DNA from: Thinopyrum elongatum
Lineage: Eukaryota; Streptophyta; Magnoliopsida; Poales; Poaceae
DNA length: 64,000 bases
Direction: 5' to 3'
NCBI GenBank assembly: GCA_011799875.1
Contig: CM022302.1
Coordinates: forward strand, 183,636,942 to 183,700,941
Below are positions 1-10,824 of the stretch, one piece after another. Made by a program: the position numbers and the translations under genes. Position 1 is the first letter of the stretch. Every line of letters begins with the position of its first letter. Below the pieces are notes generated by a model that searched no databases, was not told the origin of the DNA, and saw nothing but the letters and a program-made list of their open reading frames with translations.

Positions 1-250
1 TTAATCCCTTATCAGCCCCCAGGCTATATGGTACCAGCTACCGATATCCTAAATAGTGAGTACATATAAGCAATGCGATGTAACTAACCTCGATGGAAAA
101 AAGCACTGTTCTCAATATTGTCCTATATGAGTACATATAAAGGCATGTTAAGCACAACAGGCTAAACATCAACCAAATATATCCATGGTAGACAACATAA
201 TCTACAAATGATAGCTTCAGTGTGCAGGTTTAAGCATGCTAGTTAAGCAA
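1..250. other. AT-rich intergenic sequence left of block A
   Basis: No reading frame, RNA gene or complete repeat is recognised here. The sequence is AT-rich and ends where detectable similarity to the region near 48072 begins. It is therefore taken as the left flank of duplicated block A. Confidence 0.4.
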
Positions 251-573
251 AACAAGAAGTGGAAAGGTGTGTTAACTGCATCTGGCATAACATTTAAAAA
301 CAAGCAAATAGTCATTCAAACTGGTATTGTGCAAGTCTAAAGTACACTAGTTATTGTTAAAAAATGAAAAGGCATGTTAACTGCAACATCCTTAACAACA
401 ACCAAATATCGAAATTCATAGTGGTATTGTTGAAACTGTTATTGATGAAATTGAACTGCACGGCAAATAGTTGCACATATAGAGCATCACATTGTGAAGA
501 ACTGAAATAAACAAGGCATAAGGCCATCTCTAGCCGATCCTTTAAAAGTTAACGGACTAAAACCCTTAGTGGA

Positions 574-607
574 TATATATATATATTTATATATATATAT
601 ATATACT
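574..607. repeat. AT dinucleotide microsatellite
   Basis: An almost pure TA tract with one interruption. It is flanked by two similar stretches reading roughly 'catctctagccgatcc' and 'catttctagtcgatcc'. The corresponding place in block B lacks it. The paired stretches could be remnants of a small non-autonomous DNA element, but I see no clear terminal inverted repeat. Confidence 0.7.
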
Positions 608-771
608 CCAGCAATTTTTGGTCATTTCTAGTCGATCCCCTAAACTTAACGTTGTAAATTTCAATTTGATCAAGTTCAAAGCTGGTTCAACCGAAAGTAG
701 AATGCATTCAAACATAAACATAGATAGTTTTGCATAACCGAACATAAAACATAAATTTAAACTAAACTATA

Positions 772-1547
772 CTACTTTCGGTCGATGTGGAGGTCGAGCC
801 AATCCTTCCTCGTCAGGTATGGTGTGTCGCGAGCCAGGCCCAGGCCGGTGCCATTGTCGGGGTCATTGGGGAAGAGACTCCACCACTCGTCGACGTCGAT
901 CTCCTCGTCCTCGCCACCTACCTTGACACCCTCTGCGCCGCCGTCCTTGCCGCCTTCGACCTCATCATCGGAGGAGAGCATGATAACCTCGCCGCCCTCC
1001 GCGCCGGCAAAGATCACCTGCTCCGCCTCCACGAGCTCCGGGTGCTGCCGGCAGAGCTCTTGCATGTAGGCCTCATCGGCGGCTCGGCCTTGAGGCGCTC
1101 CCATGCCTCGCGGTCCTCCTGCGCCATAGCCGAGCTCACCACCCCTGGCTCCGGCGGAACGAGGTCGACCGGACATGTGCCGAAGGGGAAATTGAGCCTA
1201 GCCGCCGCGCCATGGTAGCGGACCTGCCAGGGGTCGTACTCCATGGCCGCGAGCTCGGCTGTGTGGAAGCTACCGAGCCACCGGCGGGTGTGGGTCTCCC
1301 GATCCATAATCTCGGTGACCCACGTCCCCCACCGCCGCTGCCGAACCCCGAGGTAGGACCTCGTTAGCGACCGGGCCCGAGGGAGGACGGGGAAGTCCTC
1401 GAACCGGCGTAGGGGCGCGACGGCAGGCGAATCGGGCGACCGGCGATGGTGGATCGATAAAGAGCCCGTGGAGGACGACGAGGACACCTCGGCGGCCACC
1501 TCGCCGGCATCGGGCGAAGAGGCCGCGATAAACTACTTTTGGGCCAT
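772..1547 (-). pseudogene. AP2/ERF-domain transcription factor-like pseudogene
   Basis: On the minus strand, the frame from 1499 to 1014 contains an AP2/ERF DNA-binding domain, with YLGVRQRRWGTWVTEI, RRWLGSFHTAELAAMEYD and ARLNFP as hallmark segments. It matches the family core, with L in place of the usual R of YRG. The homologous start is the ATG at 1545-1547, which aligns with the start in block B. Codon 5 is TAG (1533-1535); the next ATG, at 1499, lies before the domain and could rescue translation. Near 1075-1085 the frame slips. The acidic C-terminus (EVIMLSSDDE, then DEWWSLFPNDPDN) continues in another frame to a stop at 772. A serine run precedes the domain. A normal protein of this type would bind GCC-box or DRE-like promoters in the nucleus. 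Two lesions make function unlikely. Confidence 0.75.
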
Positions 1548-1755
1548 TGGCTCCTTAAGCTCCCCGGCACACAGGCAGAGGTTGAGGATGGAGGCGGCGG
1601 CGGCGGTGATGGCGGCGACCTACCAATGGTTTTGAGCGAGGGAGGGGTGGTGTGTGTCTCTGTGAGCGGAGGTTTTGGGGAGTGTGTGGTGTGTGTGGAG
1701 GGGGGGGCAAGGTGGTGTTTGAGGAAATACTACGGCAACTGAAAATTTTACTAGG

Positions 1756-1990
1756 CGGGAGTAAAATGCCGGGCTACTGAAATTTTGGATCAAGGGCGAG
1801 CAGATATTTTTGAGATTGCGAGGGATGCAACGGCGGGAGTAACAAGGCGGGGCTACTAAAAATTTGAATCAAGGGCGAGCAGATATTTTTGAGATTGCGA
1901 GGGATGCAGAGGCGGGAGTAAAATGCCGGGGCTACTGAAAATTTGAATCAAGGGATTGAAGCAGAGCGGGAGTAACAGACATCACACACG
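1756..1990. repeat. Tandem repeat of about 80 bp, three units
   Basis: Units begin near 1756, 1835 and 1914, each starting 'gcgggagtaaaatgccgggg'-like and running through 'gagcagatatttttgagatt'. The last unit is partial and leads into 'catcacacacggt', a motif resembling CACTA subterminal repeats. A similar array lies at 49995-50260 in block B. It sits immediately 5' of the small minus-strand gene in both blocks. Confidence 0.8.
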
Positions 1991-2225
1991 GTCCGCACAT
2001 ACTAATCGTGTGCTATCAAACATTAAAACCTTCCAGCCGGTAGATATTTTCGAGATTATGAGGCAGTAGATATTTTCGAGAGCGGGAGGCAAGCCTCGTG
2101 GAGCCCAATCTACTGTGCTAATGTGAGTGACTGCAGGGGCACGGGCGTGGCACATGGGTAGGCTGACCGAACCGTGTCTGTTGCGTATCCAATCGCAGAC
2201 GGTTTCTACATCCAACTCATGTGCT
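1975..2225. repeat. CACTA-like subterminal repeat sequence
   Basis: Short degenerate repeats carry 'atcacacacggt', 'cgtgtgctatcaaac' and 'gcagacggtttct' motifs. The same word set occurs at 31389-32094, 46700-47290 and 55660-55880, two of which adjoin recognisable CACTA-type termini. No terminus is visible here, so only kinship of sequence is claimed. Confidence 0.45.
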
Positions 2226-2309
2226 GTTTATAAATTTGGCAAAAAGAATAACGCGGGAGAGGGTCAGAACATGAATACACTTGCATGTGGACCAAATATA
2301 TGTATGAAA

Positions 2310-5070
2310 AGGGTGGTTTGATGTTCGAATACCCAATGCACAACTTTGATGAGGCACCTGTCGCACAAAAGCACAGTATTGCTAGTCAGCCACCCCCTAC
2401 GAACCCCACTTTGTGTCGGTGGTAAGGGAATCCTAGCTACGAATGCATGCCCCCAAATAGCTAGGTCTGAAATCTCACCCTACCGTAACACAAAACCTAT
2501 AGGAGTCCATCATATATATGGTCAAACTTCCCCTTTTGCTTCCCGACAAAGGTGGACTGTGTGCCGACCCACAAATGTGTGCTTGTGGCGCGAGATGGGT
2601 GAGACCACATACGAACCACCTGCGGGTGGCCCTACTATATGTATGAAAAGGGTGTGGTGTGATATTGAACTAACATTCACAACTTTGATGTGGCACGTGT
2701 GCCTCGCAAATTAACCGGACTTCCCCGACCCCAAGAAGGTTGCAGGTAGTGTGAAGTAGCCCCCACTCCCCCCCCCCCCCACACACACACACATGTTGGG
2801 GGGAGGACATCTCACCAAGACGTAATGTAACACGGACCAAGCAAAATCCAACTTGGTCGTACAACCTCTCCCGCTTGTTGTTGGTCAAAGTGATGGACGT
2901 CCACACGGCCCCGCAAAATGGGCTAGCATGTCGCCGATAACCTCACGAGGGAGTATTGTATGAAGACAAACCCACTCTGTGCATGTGGCCCAAGTATGTA
3001 TATGGAAGTTGTGTGTGTGGTGTTTGAATACCCAATGCGCAAATTTGATGTGGCACCATGCTTTGGAACCGTAAAATCCCCACACTGAGCGAGGGTTCAC
3101 GACGAGTAGCATGCGCTCAAACTTAATTAGGCTTGGAATGATCGACCTACTATACGGTAACTCGAAGCAAAGAAGAAGAATCCACCCTGGTAACCTTTCT
3201 CTTCGTTGGTCAAAATGATGGACGTCCACGCGGGCCCACGAATATATATAGGCTTGCCGCCCATAACCAAGCGAGTGAGAGTGTGTCCAAAGACAACCAT
3301 TGCGTGCGTGTGTCCCGAACATATTTATGGAGGTGTGTGATGCATGCATATGTGTTGAATACCCGTCCCAATGCACAACATTGATGTGGTGCATGCGTTG
3401 AAAATCGCAGAGGTCCCCACACAGAGAAAGAAGGTTCATGACGCTTGTCGTGTGCTCGCCCCCCCCCCCCCTTCGATCCAGCGGGATGGATTCATGTGTA
3501 CACATGCGCTATTATATATATGTAATCTCACATCATGATCTATATCATGACACAAAAAAAAATTAAGCCCCCTCCTAAGTCAAATTAAATAACCTCTCTC
3601 GCTGTCGGTGAAAGTGATGGACCAAGAGGGCCGACAGATGGAAGCATCGCTGATAACCGCGTTAGTGAGTGTCATAGGACAACAACCATCGCTTGCATGT
3701 GTGCCAGAACATATATATGGAGAGGTGTGTGGTTGTGATGTTTTGAATACCTAATGCACAACTTTGATGTGGCATTTGCCTCAAAAACCGCAAAGTCCCC
3801 ACACAGAGTGAGGTTCATGTGACACCTAGTATATATATATGATGGTCACCCCCCCCCTTCGACACGTACTATACACCTAGTAACACAGCCCTAAAAGAAT
3901 TAATCCTCCTTGTTCGTCAAACGTACCTCTCTCTCGTTGGGTCAAAGTGATGGACGATGAACTCGCGGGCCCACAGAAAGCGAAGCGTACGTCGCACGTG
4001 AGTGAGGATCCTATATAGGACTACGTACCACCGTCTGCATGTGGCCCAAAGAGGTGTTTGTGTGATGTTTGAATACGCAATGCACAACTTTGATGTGGCA
4101 CCACATATATAGGAAACCAAAAAGTCCCCACAGAGAGCGAGGTTCATGATGCGTGGTATGTGCTATATGTACGCCCCCATTCGACGCATGGTATATATGT
4201 ACTTCTACTGTATAGCACAAAACAAAAAGGAATCATTCCTTGATGGTCAAATTAACCTCTCTCTCGTTGGGTCAAAGTGATGGAGGACAACCTCGCATGC
4301 CCACAGATGGAAGCGCCACACGCGAGTGAGTTCCTATAGGGCAACCACCGCCTGCATGGTATTGCGTGATGTTTGAATACCAATGTACAACTTTGATGTG
4401 GCACCTACCTCGGGAACTGGAAAGTCCCCACATGGAGCGAGGTTATGACGTACGCATATATATAGAGTATTCATGTTGCCCCCTCTTTGACATGTACATA
4501 CTCCTACCGTGCATATACGTAACACAAACCAAGAAAGAACCATCCTTGTTGGTCAAATTAACCTCTCTCTTGTTGCACGTTCAACTGATCGACGATGACC
4601 TCACGGGCCCACAGAGAGAGTCACACGTGAGTGAGTGTCATAGGACAAAACCACAGCGTGCATGTGCCCGTGTGTTATGTGATGTTTGAATACCCAATGC
4701 ACAACTTTGACGTGGCACGTACATGCTTCGCAAACCGGAAACGCACTACACCATGATGCGTAGCCCCCTCACTTCAAGCCGGTGGGAGGGACTCATGTGT
4801 ACGCACGTGCCCGAACTTTGATATGGAACCTCACCATGATCCACACCACAGACATGCCAAGATGAATCCACCTTTTGGTCAAATGCCTCTCATTGTCGGT
4901 GGAAACTGAAAACCTTTGCGGGCTAACGAATGGGCACATCGCTGATAACCGCACGAGGGAGAGTGTCCGATAGGACCACCAATGCATGAATGTGGCCCGA
5001 ACATGTATGTATGAAAGGGTTGTGTAATGCTTTAAATAACCAATTCACGACTTTGATGTGGCATATATGA
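2310..5070. repeat. Degenerate ~330-bp tandem array, nine units (block A)
   Basis: The core word 'caatgcacaactttgatgtg' recurs at about 2335, 2675, 3034, 3368, 3752, 4078, 4381, 4695 and 5041, spacing 303-384 bp. Each unit also carries 'tccccacacagagcgaggtt', a poly-C run, 'attcatgtgtacacatgc', 'ggtcaaagtgatgga', 'gcgggcccaca' and 'catatatatggaggtgtg' in the same order. Units have diverged strongly, so the array is old. Long antisense frames within it lack codon structure and are not genes. Block B has five full units and one truncated unit (50610-52340). No match to a known satellite is claimed. Confidence 0.8.
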
Positions 5071-5690
5071 CTCACAAAATGATCAATAATCCCACCTAGG
5101 AGGGCTGCACCGGAATGACTCGAGTGTATGCCGACCCCCCCCCCCACCCACAACACACACAGACACACACATCCCGCACCACCACAGCCACTCTGAGGCA
5201 TGTCAAACTTTTTCTGCAGTGAACATGTGACCAAAGGAGTGTCGTGTTAAAATTATAAAAAAAAACAGACATCATTCGACCATTTTTATACATTGATTGA
5301 TTTCCTAGGGATTCAATGTGCAAAAATCAAATTTGAGCTACATGTGCACCAAAATGGATTGCAAAATCATATGTGTGTCCCTGGGTGCATGTTTCCTCAT
5401 GCAAGAGATTTCAAAACATTGAGAATATAGATTTTTAAAATTCAGTAAATCCAAAACTTAGTTGAAATTCATGAAACTTATCGTGGTGTCATATATGGAC
5501 ACCAGTAGACTGTGATATTGTATTTTTTTCGTCAATTTGAGACACGTTTTGATATAATCTTCTTACAAACGGGAGATTGTTAATAACTGGCAACCAATAT
5601 CTCAGACGGATTATTTATTCGGACCATGTGCGTTAGACCGTGCCGTGCTTCGGTTAACCAATAAAGCGGCAGAATGAATCATCAAAAAAA
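5071..5690. other. AT-rich non-coding stretch before F-box pseudogene A
   Basis: No gene is seen. It contains a poly-C/CA stretch (5137-5170) and about 450 bp that is well conserved with 52355-52850 in block B, including 'gagctacatgtgcaccaaaa' and 'catatatggacaccagtaga'. Its conservation is no better than that of the rest of the duplicated block, so no function is implied. Confidence 0.5.
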
Positions 5691-5699
5691 ATTTACGTG

Positions 5700-5930
5700 C
5701 TGCCACGCTCCCCGTGTGCCATGCGAGCAGGCGTGAGTTGACGGGACGCATGCGAGCAGTCCGCCGCGCAGGCAGACCAGGAGGCGTTTTCGCTACGTAG
5801 TGTTACCGGGAGGCATGCGAGTTGCTGTGTGAAATGATGGTAGGAATACCAGAAGTCCGCCACGTAGGCTCACCGGGAGGGGAGACAGCCTTTGACCGCC
5901 ACCCGCCTCGCTCCCACTGGTCCGTATTAA
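5700..5930 (+). promoter_or_regulatory. GC-rich 5' region of F-box pseudogene A with short repeats
   Basis: Degenerate repeats of 'catgcgagcag' and 'accgggaggcatgcgag' lie in the ~230 bp upstream of the shared F-box gene start. The same arrangement occurs at 52880-53130 in block B, ending at 'tcccactggtccgtattaat'. Position and conservation suggest promoter or 5' UTR sequence. No clear TATA box was identified. Confidence 0.35.
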
Positions 5931-6011
5931 TTGCGTGCCCGAGCCACAGGCCATAATAGGCGACCGCACCCTTGGTCCACAGTGGTCACCATCGCCTGGA
6001 CTCTGGAGTGT

Positions 6012-8328
6012 ATGAGGATGCCGCCGAAGCGCACCATCGGAGGGAGTGGCGACGCCGGGGCTGGTGAAGCACCCACGCAACGCGTGAAGCTGGGCACAGA
6101 GGTTGCCGTCACCGCCAACGAGGTCTTGCGCGGGCAGCAGCACGACCTTGACTTCATCGGTGCCGTCGTGCCCCCCCCCCCCCCCAGCCGGAGCCGGAGG
6201 TCAACAGCAACTCCGTCAACGACTGCGACTCTGACGGAAAACCGGTTAGTCATCTATATACCCATTTGTGCGGCAAACATATCATGTGTTTTCTCTGGTT
6301 ACTCCCCCCTATCTATTTTTTTTGGAATACAAATCCTATGGTTATGTTCTCTCAGTCCATGAAATCAGAGTAATTAAGATCCGTTAGATGCACGTAGTGT
6401 ATTGACTGTTTGAATGTTATCCGTATAGGGTTAGTGATTAATTGTTTGTTTTGTACAAATGATTTTTGCTAATTATCCGACTAGGGTTAGCGTGCGTGCT
6501 AATAATTCGTGGCCAGATCTTGAGAATTGATTTTGAATGTCCTACATATATGTTTGTGCCTTTTTTTCTTCCAGATCTTGAGAATTGATTTTGAATGTCC
6601 TACATGTATGTTTCTGCCATTTTTTTCTTTTAGATTGGTATGTACACAGATGAGGCTCCGGCCAGTGCTGCCGCCGGATGTAGATCTTGGACCCAGCTAC
6701 GCGGCCAGAAGCGGCCACGCCCCTTGGACCTGAGGAACCAATAGAATCTCTGGCGGACCGCATCAGCGATCTCCCGGACGGCATCCTTGGGGAGATCATC
6801 TCCCTTCTCCCCACAAAGGATGGCTGCCGCACACAAGTCCTCGCATCTCGGTGGCGCACTCTGTGGCACACCGTGCCTCTTAATCTCAACTGTCATCAGC
6901 CATCTATTGATGATGATTTTGATCTCCCCGGAGCCATCATCTCCTCCCACCAGGGCTCTGTTCAACGTATCTACATCCCGGCATGCTACCTGCTGGACAT
7001 ACCCTGCATGGTGGCTGCCTGGCTGACATCCCGTCAATTCGATAAACTCCAGTAGCTTGAGTTCTACCATTACTACAGCGATAGGTTAGCACCAAGAGCT
7101 GCATCTGTGCCCTCACCACCGATGCCCATCTCATGGTTTTCCTCCTCTCTCCACACCACCACCTTGACCCGGTGCCATCTAGCAGACAATCTAGTACAAA
7201 TGCTTCAACTCCCACTGCTGAAAAAACTTGCGCTTGTGTTGGTTCATCTGTCGGAGGCCTCACTGCACAACATCATCCACTCCAGTTGTCCTGCCCTGGA
7301 GCGTTTGGTGCTTGTTTTTGGAAATGGAATCCATATGCCTTGTCTCAAAATAAAGTCGCCTCACCTTGTAAGCATTGGAATTCGTTTTGAAGGACAGGAG
7401 CTCATCATCGAAGATGCCCCTTCACTTCAAAGGTTGCTCCTTGATTGTTGTTATAAACCTTCGCAAATAACTGTGGTCTCTGCGCCTAAACTGGAGACCT
7501 TGGGTGCAATTCGTGATCCGTTTAAATGGTTCGAGATGGTGCTTGCCTCCACACCTATTAAGGTACTGTATATTATTCATGTACACTTTTGTAATTTGCA
7601 TTTTTCGTTTGTGCGCATAAGTTAAGTATCATCCTGGAGTACACTTTCAGTGCTAATATTATGTTCTATGCTCAATGAAGAGCTTGTCCATCCTATCAGT
7701 GGTGGTGGATTCTGTCAAGACCTTATATATCAGTATGTGGTGTTTTGATCTCAACATCATTATTGCCTTGCTGCAATGCTTTCCATGTCTGGAGAATTTG
7801 TATATAAAGGTGACGATTTCACGCACATTGAAAGCCCATATATAATGTACTATAATTAATCATTCAGCTATCGCTCTTTCAACATAATCTGTTTTAGACA
7901 TTAACTGTTTTCAATCTTCATCTCAATTTAGGCACTAACACATGGAGAAAAAGGTATAACCAATCGATGGTTCAAGAAGCACCGGGATTTTCTCATATCT
8001 CATGACATTCGTTTGAAGACAGTAATGCTGGAAGGATATGCATCCAATAGTGCAAACACTAGCTTTGTCACATTCTTCATGTTGAATGCGAGGGCACTAT
8101 TGTCCGTGAGAATTAAGTTTTTTCAACAAGAAATTTCTCACGGAGCTGTATGTGGAACAACATAAAAAGAAGTTTCAGGTGGACCTAAGGGCTTCTGATC
8201 GTGTTCGGCTTATATTTACAACAACTTGTCATCATCATGGACCAGTAGATCTTTTGTACCGGGATCTTGATTTTATGGATCGGACCGATCCATTTGATTG
8301 TGACTGGCAAAAACTTTGGTTGAGTTAG
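6012..8328 (+). pseudogene. F-box/LRR/FBD-type gene, broken (copy A)
   Basis: Three exons can be modelled: 6687-7562, 7681-7809 and 7932-8328, joined in phase 0 at GT...AG borders. An upstream segment (6012-6242) matches the N-terminus of copy B and may be a separate first exon; a 14-base C run at 6171-6184 blurs its frame. The F-box lies at about 6729-6880 (DRISDLPDGILGEIISLLPT, then ASRWRTLW). It is followed by LRR-like segments and an FBD-type C-terminus ending FMDRTDPFDCDWQKLWLS. F-box proteins bind SKP1 and select targets for SCF ubiquitin ligases. Lesions are a TAG at 7053-7055 and a one-base expansion of a T run (8118-8123) that shifts the frame. The body differs from copy B although the start is shared. 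Confidence 0.75.
6512..6640 (+). repeat. Tandem duplication within the first intron of F-box copy A
   Basis: Two adjacent copies, about 59 bp apart, begin 'ccagatcttgagaattgatt' and run to a T-rich tract. The duplicated T-rich tract plus CAG resembles a splice acceptor, so the repeat may have duplicated an acceptor site. Confidence 0.8.
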
Positions 8329-8640
8329 ATGTTATTGCCCTGTTTAATCCAGGATTCTGGGTTATGTGTAAATCTGATGAACAATTAATCCTCGTGCTTT
8401 TGTACCTTTTGTAAGCTGGAGTTAGAAATTGTTGCCCTTTTCAACTAGGGTTTGACCCATATTTTCTTTCATACTGGGCGTCTATGTTCATATAGGTACT
8501 ACCTCTGTCGTGGTTTATTCTTTATTGGCCCCCTTCGTATTTTGTAGTACCAAACTTTGACCTTAGATTTAACTAAGAATATATTAATGCATGTCATCAA
8601 AAATAATATTGTTGGACGGCTATTCCCGGCTATGTTCATC
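8329..8640. other. 3' flank of F-box pseudogene A with a MITE remnant
   Basis: No gene is seen. From about 8497 ('tactacctctgtcgtggttt') to about 8620 the sequence resembles the left part of a Stowaway-type MITE, with the usual 'caaactttgaccttagattt' interior. A matching right terminal inverted repeat is missing, so it is a truncated remnant. Confidence 0.45.
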
Positions 8641-8669
8641 TGCTATATGCAATAATTATGCATGTGCTT

Positions 8670-8882
8670 GCTCGCCGTTTAGGCGGCCGCGGCGCGCTGT
8701 ACTCGCGTGCCTCCACACGCTCTGCTCGTGTGCCTCTGCGCACTCTACTTGCCGTTTAGGCGCCCTCGGCTCACATCCCTCTGCGTGCTCTGCACGCCGT
8801 TTAGGCGCTAAGTCTCGCTCGGGTTGCGTCCCTCTACGCGCGCTCTGCTAGCGGTTGGGGCCGGCGCACGATCACGTTGGGG
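8670..8882. repeat. GC-rich degenerate tandem motif (block A)
   Basis: The words 'gctcgccgtttaggcg', 'gtgcctcc/cctctgcg' and 'gcgctctgct' recur about every 45-60 bp. Related sequence lies at 55905-56183 in block B. One frame is open across it, but the protein is merely a repeat translation and is not called as a gene. Confidence 0.65.
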
Positions 8883-8910
8883 AAGCTTTAGTTATTGGAT
8901 ATTAGATTAT

Positions 8911-8952
8911 GTTAATTAATTATACCTCCAGAGCCGGAATCATCCGGCTCTG
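8911..8952. repeat. Left arm, loop and start of right arm of a palindrome that was the LARD target site
   Basis: The arm at 8911-8937 is the perfect reverse complement of the ungapped right arm, now split between 8944-8952 and 31071-31088 by the LARD insertion (the target duplication CTCTG is counted once). The arms are 27 bp with a 6-nt loop (8938-8943). The pre-insertion site was therefore a long hairpin-forming palindrome. Confidence 0.85.
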
Positions 8953-9006
8953 TGTGACGCCCCGGCTAAATCGTGCACTAATCATACACGCAAGTGCACA
9001 CGATCA
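8953..9006 (-). repeat. LARD left LTR, short outer fragment
   Basis: The first 54 bp of the left LTR, ending with GATCA, the target duplication of the nested Angela insertion. The LTR resumes at 19578. Confidence 0.85.
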
Positions 9007-10743
9007 TGTTGGAAATATGCCCTAGAGGCAATAATAAAATGGTTATTACTATATTTCCTTGTTCATGATAATTGTCTGTTATTCATGCTATAATTGTGTT
9101 ATCCGGAAATCGTAATACATGTGTGAATACATAGACCACAACATGTCCCTAGTAAGCCTCTAGTTGACTAGCTCGTTGATCAATAGATGGTTACGGTTTC
9201 CTGACCATGGACATTGGATGTCATTGATAACGGGATCACATCATTAGGAGAATGATGTGATGGACAAGACCCAATCCTAAGCCTAGCACTAGATCGTGTA
9301 GTTCGTTTGCTAAAGCTTTTCCAATGTCAAGTAACTTTTCCTTAGACCATGAGATTGTGCAACTCCCGGATACCGTAGGAGTGCTTTGGGTGCACCAAAC
9401 GTCACAACGTAACTGGGTGGCTATAAAGGTGCACTACGGGTATCTCCGAAAGTATCTGTTGGGTTGGCACGAATCGAGACTGGGATTTGTCACTCCATGT
9501 AACGGAGAGGTACCTCTGGGCCCACTCGGTAGGACATCATTATAATGAGCTCAATGTGATCAAGGAGTTGTTCACGGGATGATGTGTTACGGAAACGAGT
9601 AAAGAGACTTGCCGGTAACGAGATTGAACAAGGTATCGAGATACCGACGATCGAATCTCGGGCAAGTATCGTACCGATAGACAAAGGGAATTGCGTACGG
9701 GATTGATTGAATCCTCGACATCGTGGTTCATCCGATGAGATCATCGAGGAGCATGTGGGAGCCAACATGGGTATCCAGATCCCGCTGTTGGTTATTGACC
9801 GGAGAGTCGTCTCGGTCATGTCTGCGTGTCTCCCGAACCCGTAGGGTCTACACACTTAAGGTTCGGTGACGCTAGGGTTATAGAGATATTAGTATGCGGT
9901 AACCCGAAGGTTGTTCGGAGTCTCGGATGAGATCCTGGACGTCACGAGGAGTTCCGGAATGGTCCGGAGGTAAAGATTTATATATGGGAAGTCCTATTTT
10001 GGCCACCGGAAAATGTTCGGGATTTTTGGGTATTGTACCGAGAAGGTTCTAGAAGGTTCCGGAGTGGGGCCCACCTGCATGGGGGGACCCACATGAACGT
10101 GGGTAGTGGGGGCAAGGCCCCACACCCCTAGTCAAGGCGCACCAAGATTCCCCCTTAGAAGGAATAAGATCATATCCCGAAGGGATAAGATCAAGATCCC
10201 TAAAAAAGGGGGATAACAATCGGTGGGGAAGGGAAAGGATGGGATTTCTTTCCTTCCACCTTTGCCAACGCCCCAATGGACTTGGAGGGCAAGAAACCAG
10301 CCCCCTCCACCCCTATATATAGTGGGGAGGTGCATGGGAAAAAGAGCTCAGCCCCTGGCGCCTCCCTCTCCCTCCCGTGACACCTCTTCCTCCTCCAGTA
10401 GCGCTTGGCGAAGCCCTGCTGAAATCCCGCTGCTTCCACCACCACACCGTCGTGCTGCTGGATCTCCATCAACCTCTCCTCCCCCCTTGCTGGATCAAGA
10501 AGGAGGAGACGTCTCTGCTCCGTACGTGTGTTGAACGCGGAGGTGCCGTCCGTTCGGCGCTCGGTCATCGGTGATTTGGATCACGACGAGTACGACTCCA
10601 TCAACCCCGTTCTCTTGAACGCTTCCGCTCGCGATCTACAAGGGTATGTAGATACACTCCCCTCTCACTCGTTGCTAGATGACTCCATAGATTGATCTTG
10701 GTGATGCGTAGAAAATTTTAAAATTCTGCTACGTTCCCCAACA
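9007..10743 (+). repeat. Angela LTR1
   Basis: Outer 5' LTR. A TATA-like TATATATAG lies at 10314-10322. Private differences seen by eye include 'tattactat' near 9050 and 'catcattata' near 9540, where the other two copies agree with each other. Confidence 0.93.
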
Positions 10744-10824
10744 GTGGTATCAACACCAGTACTCTATGGGTGTTCGATTCATCACAATGTAACTAGATTA
10801 TTGACTCTAGTGCAAGTGGGAGAC
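10744..10824 (+). other. Collapsed internal region between Angela LTR1 and LTR2
   Basis: These 81 bp start with the primer-site stub 'gtggtatca' and continue as the 3' end of the internal region (compare 17763-17836), including the polypurine-like 'gcaagtgggagac'. The join shares 'atca' between the two parents, which suggests a deletion of the whole gag-pol through a short microhomology. Confidence 0.85.

Larger units (their letters stand above)
251..8882. repeat. Duplicated block A (paralogue of 48072-56183)
   Basis: The segment aligns by eye, in the same order and orientation, with 48072-56183. Shared pieces in order are: an AT-rich 3' flank, the start of a small minus-strand gene, an ~80-bp tandem repeat, an ~330-bp tandem array, a ~700-bp non-coding stretch, a GC-rich promoter-like region, the first codons of an F-box gene, and a GC-rich tail with repeated GCTCGCCGTTTAGGCG-like motifs. 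Similarity stops near 8882 and 56183. Gene bodies inside the block are not shared between the copies. Block A lacks two small elements that interrupt block B at 48180-48918. An origin as transposon cargo or as a local segmental duplication is inference. Confidence 0.8.

Noticed and set aside
2885..3505. 206-codon minus-strand frame in the ~330-bp array
   Set aside because: It spans repeat units and is shortened and altered in block B, so it reads as repeat translation.
5931..6362. 143-codon frame across the F-box A start as an independent gene
   Set aside because: Its N-terminal part is the shared F-box start, but the rest reads through an intron-like region and a C homopolymer.
9490..9855. 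121-codon minus-strand frame, repeated at 11308-11673 and 18320-18685, plus 103-codon plus-strand frames in each Angela LTR
   Set aside because: They lie in LTR sequence, repeat only because the LTR repeats, and show no protein family features.
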